A stretch of DNA of 64,000 nucleotides from Streptomyces sp. TP-A0356 (GCF_001417775.1 NZ_BBZJ01000015.1:1-64000); one strand, 5' to 3'; shown: positions 1-8,722, counted from the first letter of the stretch. Made by a program: numbers and translations. The notes: generated by a model not told the origin, from the letters alone.

Positions 1-53
1 GTAGGACTCCGTTAGGTCTGTGTGTCGACCTTGTTCAGGGGCACGGTGCGTGT

Positions 54-426
54 GTGGACGCACATGAAGTGCACCGTGTTCGGGCGACGTTGGCGTTATT
101 CATGGCGGATGTGTTCGCCTCGGTGCCGCACAAGGACCAGCTGGCCAAGGGCGACTGCTATCTGCGGGGACTGATGACGGACGGCCGCCGCAAGTCCATC
201 CAGGCCCATGGCCTCGCACTTGCCGGACGGCAATGAGCGGAACCTGCAGCAGTTCGTGAATCAGTCCATGTGGGATCCGGTGCCGGTGCGTCGGCGGATC
301 GCCGAGTGGCTGGTGCCGCAGGTCGGCGGCCCGGAGGCGTGGGCGGCCGATGACGTGTCGTTCCCCAAGGACGGAAGGATGTCGGACGGGGTTGCTCCCC
401 AGTACTGCGGTGCGCTGGGCAAGCAG
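54..426 (+). pseudogene. IS701-family transposase N-terminal relic, frameshifted
   Basis: The first frame (54-about 205) carries a transposase-like stretch, including VPHKDQLAKGDCYLRGL. The reading then moves to another frame at 208, where NERNLQQFVNQS, DDVSFPKDGRMS and GVAPQYCGALGKQ continue the same IS701-family N-terminal region. The two halves fit together if one extra C near 205-207 is removed, so a single-base insertion broke the gene. The similarity stops after GALGKQ at about 426, where unrelated protein begins, so the catalytic DDE part is missing. The family call rests on recalled IS701 transposase sequence; the frameshift is seen directly. Confidence 0.7.
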
Positions 427-645
427 GTCACACTGTCGGACCGGCGGACGCAGCGGAGTTGGGCGGTCGAGCTGGACCCCTACCAGCTTGCGACGTACCC
501 CATCACCCAGGTGCTGTACGCGCACGTAACCGGCGAGCGTCCACGTACCGCGCATGGGGACCATCTGCCCGTCGAGGGCGTCTCCTGGTGCGACGCGGTC
601 CAATTCTGCAACGCCTTGTCGCAGCGCACGGGGTTCACATCGAAA
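427..645 (+). pseudogene. SUMF1/FGE-sulfatase domain fragment
   Basis: In frame with the preceding transposase relic, this piece has the pattern LDPYQLATYPIT, then a gap, then PVEGVSWCDAVQFCNAL. This is the typical start of a formylglycine-generating-enzyme (SUMF1) fold, with the substrate-facing Pro-Val-x-x-Val-Ser-Trp block. Only about 70 residues remain of a domain that is normally over 200 long, so it cannot be functional as such. It appears to have been joined between the transposase relic and the acetyltransferase by recombination. Confidence 0.55.
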
Positions 646-1197
646 ATGGGTTTCGTGACCCATGTGATTGACGTCCCTCATGTCGATGAAGCCGCGGCTT
701 TGGGCTCTCTGCTGCTGCGGGTGTGGCTGCAGACGTATCCCAATGAGGAAGCAGGGATCGATGCGGCCTGGATTCACGAGCACCGTGGTTCGTCGGCCCG
801 TGCTGAGGGCGTCGCTCAGTGGCGGGAGTTCATCGAGGCGGCTGAGCAACGCCCCGACCTGCTGTTCTGTCGTGTCGCCCGCGGAGAGACGGGGATCGTT
901 GGGTTCCTTTGCGGGCGCCGGGACGAGGCGGTCACGCTCGGGCCGATGTATCTGTTGGACGATGTTCAGGGCCAGGGCGTCGGGGGCCGGATGATGAGCG
1001 AGTTCCTGGCCTGGGCGGGAAGCGCAGGCATGCGCCTGTGGGTCACTGAATACAACGAGCGCGCGATCCGCTTCTATCAGCGTTACGGATTCAAGATCAC
1101 CGGCGACCGGGAACTTTGGCGGGGAAGGCTGCCGAACCTGCGTATGGTTCGCGACGCCACGTCGGGTGAGGACCTCAGCGCAGCCAGCCGAACCTGA
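646..1197 (+). CDS. GNAT-family N-acetyltransferase
   Basis: About 183 residues from an ATG at 646. The acetyl-CoA-binding core is visible as the VQGQGVGGRMM loop (Q/R-x-x-G-x-G/A) and the C-terminal FYQRYGFKITG motif. The family transfers an acetyl group from acetyl-CoA to an amine; the substrate is not readable from sequence. The open frame continues upstream to 208 without a stop, through the SUMF1 and transposase relics, so a chimeric longer product is formally possible. I chose 646 because the GNAT fold begins there. A strong hairpin follows 14 bases after the stop. Confidence 0.75.
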   Translation: MGFVTHVIDVPHVDEAAALGSLLLRVWLQTYPNEEAGIDAAWIHEHRGSSARAEGVAQWREFIEAAEQRPDLLFCRVARGETGIVGFLCGRRDEAVTLGPMYLLDDVQGQGVGGRMMSEFLAWAGSAGMRLWVTEYNERAIRFYQRYGFKITGDRELWRGRLPNLRMVRDATSGEDLSAASRT

Positions 1198-1210
1198 TCA
1201 CCTCCCACGG

Positions 1211-1240
1211 GGGCCCGCCGACCGTCGGGTCGGCGGGCCC
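1211..1240 (+). terminator. Rho-independent-like hairpin after GNAT gene
   Basis: A perfect 13-bp inverted repeat (1211-1223 with 1228-1240) encloses a 4-base loop, 14 bases after the acetyltransferase stop codon. There is no clear T run, as is common in Streptomyces terminators. Confidence 0.8.
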
Positions 1241-1439
1241 GGTGATCAGTGGCGGTCAGGCGGTGATCACAGCGTTCGTCGCAGGGGCACGATTTCCGGG
1301 ATGTTGTTGGGGACTGATGGCCTTGCGGCTTCGGGGGTGGCCAGCAGAGCGACGATGGTGACGGGTGTCGACGTACTCCTGTGAGTGCTCCCCCAAGTAC
1401 GGAGATATCTGCACCAGTGAGATGTCGGGGCAGTCGGCG

Positions 1440-1772
1440 TCATCTCGTAGGCATGGCGGTGGCAGGGAGGTGAACCTCCAGCACGACTACGGTGCCGGCC
1501 ACGGTCCGGTCCTCGTGCATGCTGATCCGCTGGCCGGTTTTGATGTGCGTCCAGTGAGAGGGGGTGAGGGGAACGAGGCGGACAGTGGCCCGGCCGCCGG
1601 GCTCCAGGAAAGGCATGTCCTCGACACAGAGTCGCGCAATGCTCACCGAAGCCCCTCCGGCGGGTGAGAGGTTCCCGATGTCCCACATGGGCCGCAGAAC
1701 ACCGTGACCGGAGATTGGTGTCTTGCGTCGCGCCTTTGTGGCCGGACGGAGCGTCAGATCCGCCCGGGTCAC
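1440..1772 (-). CDS. Small conserved protein with EF-Tu-like beta-barrel features
   Basis: About 110 residues from a GTG at 1772. Characteristic stretches are LRPMWDIGN near residue 30 and GQRISMHEDRTVAGTVVV near residue 80. The last resembles the C-terminal beta-barrel of elongation-factor-like proteins, and small proteins of this kind occur singly in streptomycete genomes. The open frame extends further upstream to 2543, but there it runs antisense to a recombinase relic, so the GTG was preferred. The function is unknown. Confidence is moderate because the upstream flank is degraded DNA. Confidence 0.55.
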   Translation of the reverse strand: MTRADLTLRPATKARRKTPISGHGVLRPMWDIGNLSPAGGASVSIARLCVEDMPFLEPGGRATVRLVPLTPSHWTHIKTGQRISMHEDRTVAGTVVVLEVHLPATAMPTR

Positions 1773-1779
1773 CCCGTTT

Positions 1780-2262
1780 CGGATCTCAGAAGACCGCCAG
1801 ACGACCCCGGCGGCCTCGTCGCCGACCTGCGCGTGTCCAAGGTCCGCCGGTCCGCCCACGCACCGTGCCCGTTCGCTACGGCTCCCGCCCCACCATCTGC
1901 CCGGTCCGGACCTGGCGGGCCTGGAAGGACGCCGCCGGACTCGACGATCCGGACGGCCACGCCTTCCGCGGACTGCACTCCCGTTGGCACAGCGTCCTGA
2001 AGGCGGCCTCAAGCCGGAGGCCATCGGCGACGTCATCACGCGCGCCGGCCAGCGCGCCGGGATCGAGATCCGTCTCACCGGCCACAGCCCCCGCCGCCGA
2101 CTCGCCACCTCCCCCGCCTCAGAGGCCACGACCAGATCGTCATCGTCAAGCAGGGCGGATGGGCGCCGCACTCCAAGAGCTTTCAGTGATACCGGAGGGA
2201 GCCACGGAGCGATCCTCGTGGAAGTACCGGGGCACCGACGACATGCGGCTCGTTGAACGACA
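1780..2262 (+). pseudogene. Tyrosine recombinase/integrase catalytic-domain relic
   Basis: Recombinase-like segments appear in successive frames: LRVSKVRRSAH, then VRYGSRPTICPVRTW, and in another frame LKPEAIGDVITRAG and IRLTGHSPRRRLAT. The last resembles the HxxR box of phage-type integrases. No single frame covers them, so at least one frameshift has occurred, and the N-terminal half is absent. It is a dead fragment of an integrase. Confidence 0.6.
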
Positions 2263-2528
2263 TCCTGGCGACACCTGACGGGATACGGCCTGCTGGGGCT
2301 CGCCGGACTCGCGGTCTGCCTGGTCTGCTCGGTCGGGTTGCTGCTTGGTGCGATGGTCGCCATTGGGCACCTGGCCCGCCGACGGCAGGGCGACGGTGAC
2401 CCCGAACGGGAGACACCGGGGTCGGATAGGAAACGGGTCGGCCCTGGCATCCATCCGTTGGGAGGACTCACCAGAATAGAGAGTTCAGCCCCCAATGACG
2501 GTGCCATCGAAGGGAACCGACGGGCGAG

Positions 2529-2559
2529 TGAGCCCCGCCTCACGGAGCGGCGGGGCTCA
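2529..2559. terminator. Hairpin with perfect 10-bp stem
   Basis: Positions 2529-2538 pair perfectly with 2550-2559 around an 11-base loop, giving a GC-rich stem. It lies between the recombinase relic and the minus-strand secreted-protein gene that ends at 2689. It is best placed to terminate that gene, although 130 bases separate them. Confidence 0.6.
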
Positions 2560-2688
2560 TCACCGGATGTCTCGACTCACGTCCCAGAGTTGACAAGTGA
2601 ATACCTCACTCCTGATGGGCGAGAAGCCTGCCTGTACGCAGGAGGGCAACTATCCCACCGGACGCGAGCGCCGGAGGCACGCGCGGCT

Positions 2689-3051
2689 TCATGCCACGTA
2701 CAGGTAGGCCCTGACCTCGGTGCCGCTGGCCTGCCAGGTGAACTTCGTGGTCGTGCCCTTCGGGCACGCCTTTGCTTCCTTACGGCTCGTGCCGTCGGTG
2801 AAGGGTGCAAACGCCTTGACGTAGGCGCACTTCCCGTCGGCCTCCGTGTCTCGGACCCAGCCGTCGATGATGACCCTGCTCCCCACGCACTCGATCGTCC
2901 ACGCAGCCTCACCACCCCCGGTCGAAGGGTGGAAGCCGCCCGGGCACGTAGCGGCCGGTCCCGCCGACCCGGCAGAAGCCGGTGCGGCCACCAGGAGACC
3001 CGCCGTCAGCGCGGCCGCGGCCACACCAGCTAATTTCGCCGAAGCGCTCAT
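2689..3051 (-). CDS. Small secreted protein
   Basis: 120 residues. The N terminus is a Sec-type signal peptide: a short basic start (MSASAK), a hydrophobic Ala/Leu stretch and an APASAG cleavage site near residue 28. The mature protein of about 92 residues is predicted to be extracellular. It contains four cysteines (in ATCPGGF, TIECVG, GKCAY and KACPKG), which could form two disulfides. No family was recognised. Its neighbours are unrelated relics, so context gives no role. Confidence 0.7.
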   Translation of the reverse strand: MSASAKLAGVAAAALTAGLLVAAPASAGSAGPAATCPGGFHPSTGGGEAAWTIECVGSRVIIDGWVRDTEADGKCAYVKAFAPFTDGTSRKEAKACPKGTTTKFTWQASGTEVRAYLYVA

Positions 3052-3100
3052 TTCTCCCCCATTGAGTCGATGTGGGCATGCCAGCAGGACTCTACTGGCG

Positions 3101-3620
3101 CTACTGGGGAACCAAAGCCCTCGAAACTAGCCAGATATGGCGCTCCGTCATCCCCGGCACGGGCCGCCACAACGCATTCGCGTCGGGCTGCAGCAACCGG
3201 TCGAGGGCGACGGCTGCGTCGCATTCCTTGCAGGCGGTCCCCGGCCGTCGACCGCAGCACGTCGAGGGCCTCGAACAGGTCCACCTCCGGGTCGCCGGCG
3301 GGCGCGTTGGGGCAGTCCCAGATGTGCACGACGATCGCACCGGGACGCCCACCGCGCGGCGGGGTCCGCTGGATCTTCCACGCCCACCGGTCGGCGGGGG
3401 GGCCGTCCTGGGCCTCCCGGGGCAGCAGGCACCTCGGGACCTGGTCATAGTCGACCCCTTCGACCTGATGCACCTGTCCCCCGGCCTCAGCCACACCCGG
3501 TACTCGCGCGGCTCGACCCCCTCGGTCGCTGACTTCTGTGCGCCCAACTTCATCGCGCAAGGCGAGACCAGGTCGAATGCGTCCGTGCATACAGGCAGCA
3601 ATGGCGACAGCCAGCAGCAA
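3101..3620 (-). pseudogene. Broken hypothetical gene (two frameshifts)
   Basis: Coding-like sequence switches frames twice. A segment ending EPREYRVWL continues in another frame as AEAGGQVHQVEGVDYDQV, through GRPGAIVVHIWDCPNAP and LFEALDVLRSTAG. It then returns to the first frame as ACKECDAAVALDRLLQPD. Each junction is explained by a one-base change. The reassembled protein would be about 130-150 residues and recalls the small DUF6233-like orphan proteins of streptomycetes, but that match is only tentative. It is a pseudogene, or sequencing errors have hit an intact gene. Confidence 0.45.
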
Positions 3621-3732
3621 GGAAGCCGATCACGTACACCACGAGCGCCCACCGCACCCACCGCGACTGACCCCTCCGCCGCTCCCACGATCCGACCTCA
3701 CCAGGCCAACCTATGCGGGGTGGCCGTCCTGG

Positions 3733-4101
3733 TCAGGCACGGTCCGTCAGCTCCTCGGCGAACACCTGCGACAGCGGCTGCGGTCCTACGTATTGCTGGC
3801 AGTTGCACTGGCCAGCCTCGTAACGCAGCGGTTTCTTGTTCTCGTCCCAAGCCGTCGGCACCTCGACGCGTTCGTGGCACCGGCCCTGCTTGTCGTGCTT
3901 GGCGAGATGGTGCGTGCATCCGCACACCGGCTCCGGCGGCTTCTGCGCCGCTTCGACGGCCAAACGTTCCTGCTTCGCCGCCTCCAACAATCGCAACTTG
4001 CGCTCATGCCGATTGCGCAGCGCCGTGCGGACGTTGTCGGCTGCCCATGCGAAGCCACCCGTCCAGAAGATGATGAGAACCCACCAGAACCAGTCCACCA
4101 A
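3733..4101 (-). CDS. Small membrane-anchored hypothetical protein
   Basis: 122 residues. The N terminus (MVDWFWWVLIIFWTGGFAWA) is one hydrophobic transmembrane segment. A charged, helical, probably coiled stretch follows (residues about 22-55, rich in Arg, Lys, Glu and Ala). The C-terminal part has paired Cys and His residues (VCGCTHHLAKHDKQGRC, then GQCNCQQY) that could bind a metal. Proteins of this arrangement occur as orphan hypothetical genes in streptomycetes. No function is assigned. Confidence 0.65.
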   Translation of the reverse strand: MVDWFWWVLIIFWTGGFAWAADNVRTALRNRHERKLRLLEAAKQERLAVEAAQKPPEPVCGCTHHLAKHDKQGRCHERVEVPTAWDENKKPLRYEAGQCNCQQYVGPQPLSQVFAEELTDRA

Positions 4102-4184
4102 CTGTCCCTTCCCCCTGTTCTGCTGGAGGTCAGCATAGACGGCTCATCCGAAGCGGCTCCGGCTTGTCATGCGAGCCTCAGACA

Positions 4185-4394
4185 CAGCTTCTGAGCCAGG
4201 TCCCCAAGTCCGCCCAGCCCTGGGTGGCCACGCTGCTGTGGACGGTCTTCGAACATCCCGACGCCGACGCGGTCCAAGCCCAAATGGCCCATGTCCTCAA
4301 CGCCTTGGAGGCGAAGTTCCCCACAGCCGCCGGACACCTCGACACCGCCCAGCACGACCTGCCGGCCCTCACCGCCTTCCCACGTGAGGGCCGC
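4185..4394 (+). pseudogene. IS256-family (Mutator-type) transposase fragment
   Basis: An open stretch contains VPKSAQPWVATLLWTVFE, AVQAQMAHVLNALEAKFP and TAQHDLPALTAFP. In IS256-family transposases this block precedes the C-terminal catalytic Glu region. Only about 70 residues remain, and the reading diverges after TAFP, so it is a relic. A second IS256-type C-terminal relic lies at 13731-13808. Confidence 0.7.
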
Positions 4395-4509
4395 GAGCTG
4401 CCGGCCAAGGCCGGCCTCCAGCGGACGTGACATGGGAAGAGTGGGGTTCGGTCAGTTGATCGCCTGGTCGGGCACACGGTTTCGGGCACCCGACCAGGTC
4501 CTCCCTCGG

Positions 4510-4884
4510 TTACAGATACGGGCGGGTGATCAGCTCAATCGCGTGACCAGCAGGGTCCTTGAAGTACACTCCTCGACCGCCGTGCTCGTTGTTGATCTCG
4601 CCTGAGCGCTGCATCTGAGGATCGGCCCAGTGCTCGATGCCGCGATCACGCAGCCGCCGATGCGCGCGATCGAACAGCTCGTCGTCGAGCAGGAACGCGT
4701 AATGCTGCATCTGGATCTCCACCGGCGGCTCGGCGAACTGAAGCAGCACGCCGTCGGAGAGCTGGATGTTGGTGAACGGGCCCCAGGACGGTGCTTCTGA
4801 AAGCTCCAACAACTCTCGGAAGAACCGAGCCGACTCGTTACGGTCCTTGGCAGCGATGATGGTGTGGTTGAACGTGGCTGTCAT
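4510..4884 (-). CDS. VOC/glyoxalase-fold protein
   Basis: 124 residues from the ATG at 4884; the longer open frame to 5016 adds an arginine-rich, unlikely N terminus. It has the paired beta-alpha-beta-beta-beta layout of the vicinal-oxygen-chelate superfamily: an N-terminal FNHTIIAAKD strand-helix and a C-terminal GVYFKDPAGHAIELITRPY motif with the Glu metal ligand. The family includes glyoxalases, extradiol dioxygenases and antibiotic-binding proteins. The substrate is unknown. It stands alone between relics. Confidence 0.8.
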   Translation of the reverse strand: MTATFNHTIIAAKDRNESARFFRELLELSEAPSWGPFTNIQLSDGVLLQFAEPPVEIQMQHYAFLLDDELFDRAHRRLRDRGIEHWADPQMQRSGEINNEHGGRGVYFKDPAGHAIELITRPYL

Positions 4885-5183
4885 TCGGCTGACCTCGTTG
4901 TTGTTCGACACGGAAAGCGGACTCGCGGTGCGCGAGTGCCGGGAGGTCCGCGTGCCGAACTGAGGGGGTGCGTTCTCCGCACCCGCCGTGCGATCAGCCC
5001 TCCACCGGGTGGCCAATCTGTGTGTGGCGTAGCGCCGGTCCGGTGTTCACGTTGGGTGACGCTACTGGATCAGGCTGGCTGCCACAACAGGAAAGCAATC
5101 TCTTCCAGGAGACCTTGCCTGTCGACGGTCACGTGATCCGGAATCCGATTGCCCCGTCACGGCCGGTTGCGCAACCTCCTGGG

Positions 5184-5411
5184 ATGCGCTTCTCCATCAA
5201 CATCCCCAACTTCGGCGACTTTGCCGACCCCCGTAACGTCGCGACCGTGGCGGCTGCCACCGAACAGGGCGGCTGGGAAGGTCTCTTCGTCTGGGACCAC
5301 GTACCGCACCGACAGCGCCAGGGGCGTCCCTCCCGGGACACCTGGATGCTGCTGACCGCCGCCGCCTTGCCCGTCCCCTTTGTCCTGCATCAAGGACCAG
5401 TCGTTGGGTAA
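5184..5411 (+). pseudogene. Truncated LLM-class flavin-dependent oxidoreductase
   Basis: The first about 40 residues (MRFSINIPNFGDFADPRNVA, then AAATEQGGWEGLFVWDHV) are the N-terminal strand and helix of a luciferase-like F420/FMN monooxygenase. After DTWMLLTAAA the reading becomes unrelated and stops, leaving about 75 of the normal roughly 300 residues. The gene is therefore a 3'-truncated relic. Confidence 0.7.
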
Positions 5412-5696
5412 CTGCCGAGACAGGTCGTCGAAGTGCCACACATGACCGATCTGCTCGGCGGTGAGTGTCCTCTCCGACTCTGACGCCTCCTGCGAATTGG
5501 CTTGTCTGATGATGGTTCACCCGATGGCGATCGCCGGGGAAGGAGTCGATCCTGATCGTCTGGTCGAAGGCTGATCCAGGCCGCACGGTGACGCATCGCG
5601 CAACGACCAGTTCCAGTGCAGCACCGAGCCGTTGACGCCGCCCAAGACCGGTCGCGCGTCGCCGATACCGAGTGGGGATCGCCGCCAGTGAGAGAG

Positions 5697-6407
5697 CTAC
5701 GTACGCTGCGCTGTTTCGTGGCAGCCCCGCCCTCCGCTACCTCTCGTCGCGGGTGTGGTGTGCACTCCCGCATCGGTGAGCGCGGCCCGGATGTCCTGGA
5801 CGAAGCCCTCGGTGTCGTCAAGTCCGAAGGCGACGCGTTGCAGCACGAAGCCGTGCAGCAGTGCCATGACGACTCTGGTGCCGCGTTCGGCGTCAAGCTC
5901 GGCCGGCACTGTTCCGGCGGCCTGGCCGCGACGAAGCACCTCGGCCATGCGTCGCCGAACCGCCTCGAAGCCCTCCACGGCCCGTCGGCGCAGACCTTCG
6001 TTGGTGAGCAGCTCTCCCCATGCCTGAACGGCGCAGCGGAGCAGTTCGTCGACGTGGACGGGCCGGCCCGCTGCGTCGACGGCGCTTTCACGGCCGGCAG
6101 GATCGACAGACGCGGATACGAGATCGGCGACCCCGTGAACCCCGGCACCGCCCACCAGCCGCTCGACCGGCTCGAAGATCAGGCGGAAGGCGTCTCCCGC
6201 CAGCTCCAGGATGATCTCCTCCTTGCCGGAGAAGTAGCGGTAAGGAGCCCCGACGGAGACGCCGGCCTCCTTCGCGATATCCGGCATTGAGGTCTTGTGG
6301 AACCCGTCGCGCGAGAAGCAGCGGCGCGCCGCCGCCACGATCTCGGCGCGCCGCGCCTCACGGCGGGCTTCGGTGATCCGCGGCATCGATTGGTCGACCT
6401 TCCCCAT
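5697..6407 (-). CDS. TetR-family transcriptional regulator
   Basis: 236 residues from the ATG at 6407. An N-terminal TetR helix-turn-helix is clear (RREARRAEIVAAARRCF, then IAKEAGVSVGAPYRYFSGKE), followed by a helical ligand domain. Two near-palindromic sites lie immediately upstream, in the gap to the divergent substrate-binding-protein gene at 6533. It therefore probably represses itself and that gene. The last codons run antisense through a LysR-gene relic at 5697-5722, so the natural C terminus may have been altered by recombination. Confidence 0.85.
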   Translation of the reverse strand: MGKVDQSMPRITEARREARRAEIVAAARRCFSRDGFHKTSMPDIAKEAGVSVGAPYRYFSGKEEIILELAGDAFRLIFEPVERLVGGAGVHGVADLVSASVDPAGRESAVDAAGRPVHVDELLRCAVQAWGELLTNEGLRRRAVEGFEAVRRRMAEVLRRGQAAGTVPAELDAERGTRVVMALLHGFVLQRVAFGLDDTEGFVQDIRAALTDAGVHTTPATRGSGGRGCHETAQRT

Positions 6408-6409
6408 GA

Positions 6410-6473
6410 TGAATGACCATTCACCTTGACCTCTGCATCGTACAGGCCTACGCTCAAAGTGAACGATCATTCA
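6410..6473. promoter_or_regulatory. Paired TetR-type operators in divergent promoter region
   Basis: Two 14-bp near-palindromes, TGAATGACCATTCA (6410-6423) and TGAACGATCATTCA (6460-6473), sit 50 bp apart between the TetR start at 6407 and the divergent gene at 6533. The first lies only 2 bases upstream of the TetR start codon. The spacing and symmetry are typical of TetR autoregulation, and the sites most likely control both directions. Confidence 0.75.
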
Positions 6474-6532
6474 CGGAAGTGCGGCGAGGCCGTTTACCCC
6501 GACGGACACAATGGACACAGTGGATGGAGACC

Positions 6533-7528
6533 ATGAACGGTCCCGACCTGACGATCGGCATCTATCGGTACGAGCACACCGCGGCGCTCCTCGACGGAGC
6601 CGTGCGCATCGAAGGCGTGACCGCCACCTTCGAGACGGCGCCGCTCGTGTCGGACATCTTTCAGCGCATGGTGCAGGGGCACTTCGACGTCGCGGAACTG
6701 GGGCTGACCTACTTCTTGCGCACGTTCGACCTCGAGAACGCGCCCTTCATGGCGCTGCCGATCTTCCCGAACCGGAACTTCCGGCACTCGGCCATCTTCG
6801 TCAACACCGCCAGCGGCATCGAAGAACCACGGGATCTCGCGGGCAGGACCGTGGGCGAGTTCGGGCTGTACGGTCACGACGCAGGCGTGTGGCCAAAGGG
6901 CATCCTGGCCGACGAGCACGGCGTCACACCCGATCAGTGCCGGTGGATCATCGGCGGCACCAACCACCCCCTCCCCCCGTTCGACTGGATCCCGCAGCCG
7001 GTACCCGCTGACGTGGACGTCCGGCACGCACCGAACGGCACCACGCTCGGGGACATGCTCGAAACGGGGGAGATCGACGCACTGGTCTCGGTCGACGTCC
7101 CCAAGGCGCTGCTCGACGGATCACCGAAGGTGGCGCGGTTGTTCCCCGACTACGAGACGGTGGAGCGGGACTACTACCAGCGCACCGGCATCTTCCCACC
7201 GATGCACGTCATAGCGGTCCGCAGTGAACTCCTGGACCAGCCGGAGGTGTTGTCCGCCGTCTACCACGCCTTCACGGAGGCGAAGGAACTCGCGGCACGC
7301 CGGTACCGCGAGGGGGCGACGAAGCAGCACATGGCGGTCATGACCCCCTGGTTCAGTGAACTCTTCGCCGAGAACCGGCGCCTGCTCGGGGAGGACTGGT
7401 GGCCGTACGGCCTCCAAGCCAACCGCAGGGCCACGGACACCTTCCTGCGCTACCACTACGACCAGGGCCTGTCCCGACACCTGCTGACCAGCGAGGACAT
7501 CTTCGCCCCGGGCCTACTGGGAACGTGA
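6533..7528 (+). CDS. Periplasmic-binding-fold protein (NMT1 / dihydroxyphthalate-decarboxylase-like)
   Basis: 331 residues from the ATG at 6533, preceded by a GGAGA-type ribosome-binding site; an in-frame ATG at 6524 is an alternative. There is no signal peptide. The protein begins LTIGIYRYEHTAALLDG and has the alternating strand-helix layout of type II solute-binding proteins, including IEEPRDLAGRTVGEFG. This resembles the group annotated as 4,5-dihydroxyphthalate decarboxylase or taurine/nitrate-type binding proteins. Lack of a signal peptide favours a cytoplasmic enzyme or sensor over a transporter subunit. It is divergent from, and probably repressed by, the TetR protein. Confidence 0.7.
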   Translation: MNGPDLTIGIYRYEHTAALLDGAVRIEGVTATFETAPLVSDIFQRMVQGHFDVAELGLTYFLRTFDLENAPFMALPIFPNRNFRHSAIFVNTASGIEEPRDLAGRTVGEFGLYGHDAGVWPKGILADEHGVTPDQCRWIIGGTNHPLPPFDWIPQPVPADVDVRHAPNGTTLGDMLETGEIDALVSVDVPKALLDGSPKVARLFPDYETVERDYYQRTGIFPPMHVIAVRSELLDQPEVLSAVYHAFTEAKELAARRYREGATKQHMAVMTPWFSELFAENRRLLGEDWWPYGLQANRRATDTFLRYHYDQGLSRHLLTSEDIFAPGLLGT

Positions 7529-7658
7529 GCGCGAAACCGCGGAGTCTTGCGACAGGCCAGCCGTGGCGCGCACTTGAGTTCCAAGGCGGTCCAGCGCGGT
7601 CACTCGAGAAGGTAGGTCCTCCCGAGCCCGATCCGCGGGTCATGAGCACGGCTCGACG

Positions 7659-8033
7659 TCACAGCCATGTGGTGGCCAGCCAGACGGTCATGGCCGCGGC
7701 GAGAATGAGCGCGATGTTGAGGGCGAGTTGGCGGTCTCCGCGGCTCAGGTGGACTGTGATCGCGCCGATCTGCAGGAGCAAGAACCCGATAGCCGCAGCC
7801 AGGGCCAGCCAGGGTGCGATGCCGGGCAGTGGCGGCAGGATCAGCCCGATCGCGCCAAGCACCTCGAGCACCCCGATGGTCCTGACGGCCGACATCGGCG
7901 TGCGGTCCACCCAGGCCATCATCGGCTGGAGCTGCTCACGGGTTTGGATCACCTTGATTCCGCCCCCGTAGAGGTAGAGGAGCGCGAGTGCGCCGGCGAC
8001 GACCCAGTACGCGACGGCCATGACGATTCCCAT
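7659..8033 (-). CDS. DoxX-family membrane protein
   Basis: 124 residues with four hydrophobic segments: residues about 4-24, 50-72, 75-95 and 104-124. The central LEVLGAIGLILPPLPGIAP motif is typical of DoxX-like proteins, small integral membrane proteins sometimes linked to redox stress. The gene stands alone, with a short gap to the cupin terminator. The specific role is unknown. Confidence 0.85.
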   Translation of the reverse strand: MGIVMAVAYWVVAGALALLYLYGGGIKVIQTREQLQPMMAWVDRTPMSAVRTIGVLEVLGAIGLILPPLPGIAPWLALAAAIGFLLLQIGAITVHLSRGDRQLALNIALILAAAMTVWLATTWL

Positions 8034-8081
8034 CCACTGTCACCTGCTGTAAGTGACCACATTCATGTGACCCGGGCTTGG

Positions 8082-8114
8082 GGATCAGTGCAGCCGCCTC
8101 GGCTGCGCTGATCC
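8082..8114 (-). terminator. Strong hairpin downstream of the cupin gene
   Basis: A 14-bp stem with one mismatch (8082-8095 with 8101-8114) encloses a 5-base loop, 22 bases beyond the cupin stop codon on the minus strand. It also separates that gene from the DoxX gene. Confidence 0.8.
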
Positions 8115-8136
8115 GGTGGCAGACAGCCGGGCGGCG

Positions 8137-8661
8137 TCATCCTTCCGGTTTCTGGGCGAAGTCGGTGGCGGGCTCGGTGGCGTAGCGGCTCATCGTCTGG
8201 ATGCTCGCCTGTGGGGTCAGTTCCCGGCCGCTGGCGAAGATGTCCTGCAGGTCCCGGAAGTACTGCACATACAGGTCGGGCGTGAAGGTGCTGAGCATGA
8301 CGGCCGGATGGTCGGTCACGTTGGCGAAGGTGTGTGGGGCCCCGGGCGGGACCATCACGAGCGTGCCCGCGGTCGCGTCGTGGACCTTGTCGCCCACCGT
8401 GAACCGCACCGTACCGGAGATGATGTAGAAGCCCTCGTCGTGCTGGGCGTGGCGGTGCTGCGGCGGTCCGGGCGTGTGCGGGGCGAGGACGGACTCGGCC
8501 ATGCCCAGGCGGCGCCCCGTGTTGCTGCCGTCTTCGAGGAAGCGCATCCGCGTGGTGCCCAGAGTGATCGTCTCGCCGTCGCCCGGGCCGACCACCGATA
8601 CAGCGGGGTCGGACGTCGGTTCGCTGGTCATCGGTTCGCTGGTCATCGGTTCGTCAGACAT
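8137..8661 (-). CDS. Cupin-domain protein
   Basis: 174 residues. The single-domain cupin barrel shows the two conserved motifs, PPQHRHAQHDEGFYIISG (His and Glu metal ligands) and PPGAPHTFANV (His). A metal site is therefore likely, as in small quercetinase- or dioxygenase-like cupins. The first 15 residues are a repetitive Ser/Glu/Pro tail (MTSEPMTSEP), produced by a short tandem duplication in the DNA at about 8625-8655. It is divergent from the LysR gene at 8723, which may regulate it. The substrate is unknown. Confidence 0.85.
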   Translation of the reverse strand: MSDEPMTSEPMTSEPTSDPAVSVVGPGDGETITLGTTRMRFLEDGSNTGRRLGMAESVLAPHTPGPPQHRHAQHDEGFYIISGTVRFTVGDKVHDATAGTLVMVPPGAPHTFANVTDHPAVMLSTFTPDLYVQYFRDLQDIFASGRELTPQASIQTMSRYATEPATDFAQKPEG

Positions 8662-8722
8662 GCTTCGATTTCACTGCCCGGGCACAGCGGCTGTCCAAGA
8701 CCCATTTCGGCGACTCGATGCC

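Noticed and set aside
2338..3033. Plus-strand frame beginning with a hydrophobic segment near 2281
   Set aside because: The hydrophobic part (LLGLAGLAVCLVCSVGLLLG) has no good start and then runs into low-complexity sequence and across a terminator; I see no intact gene.
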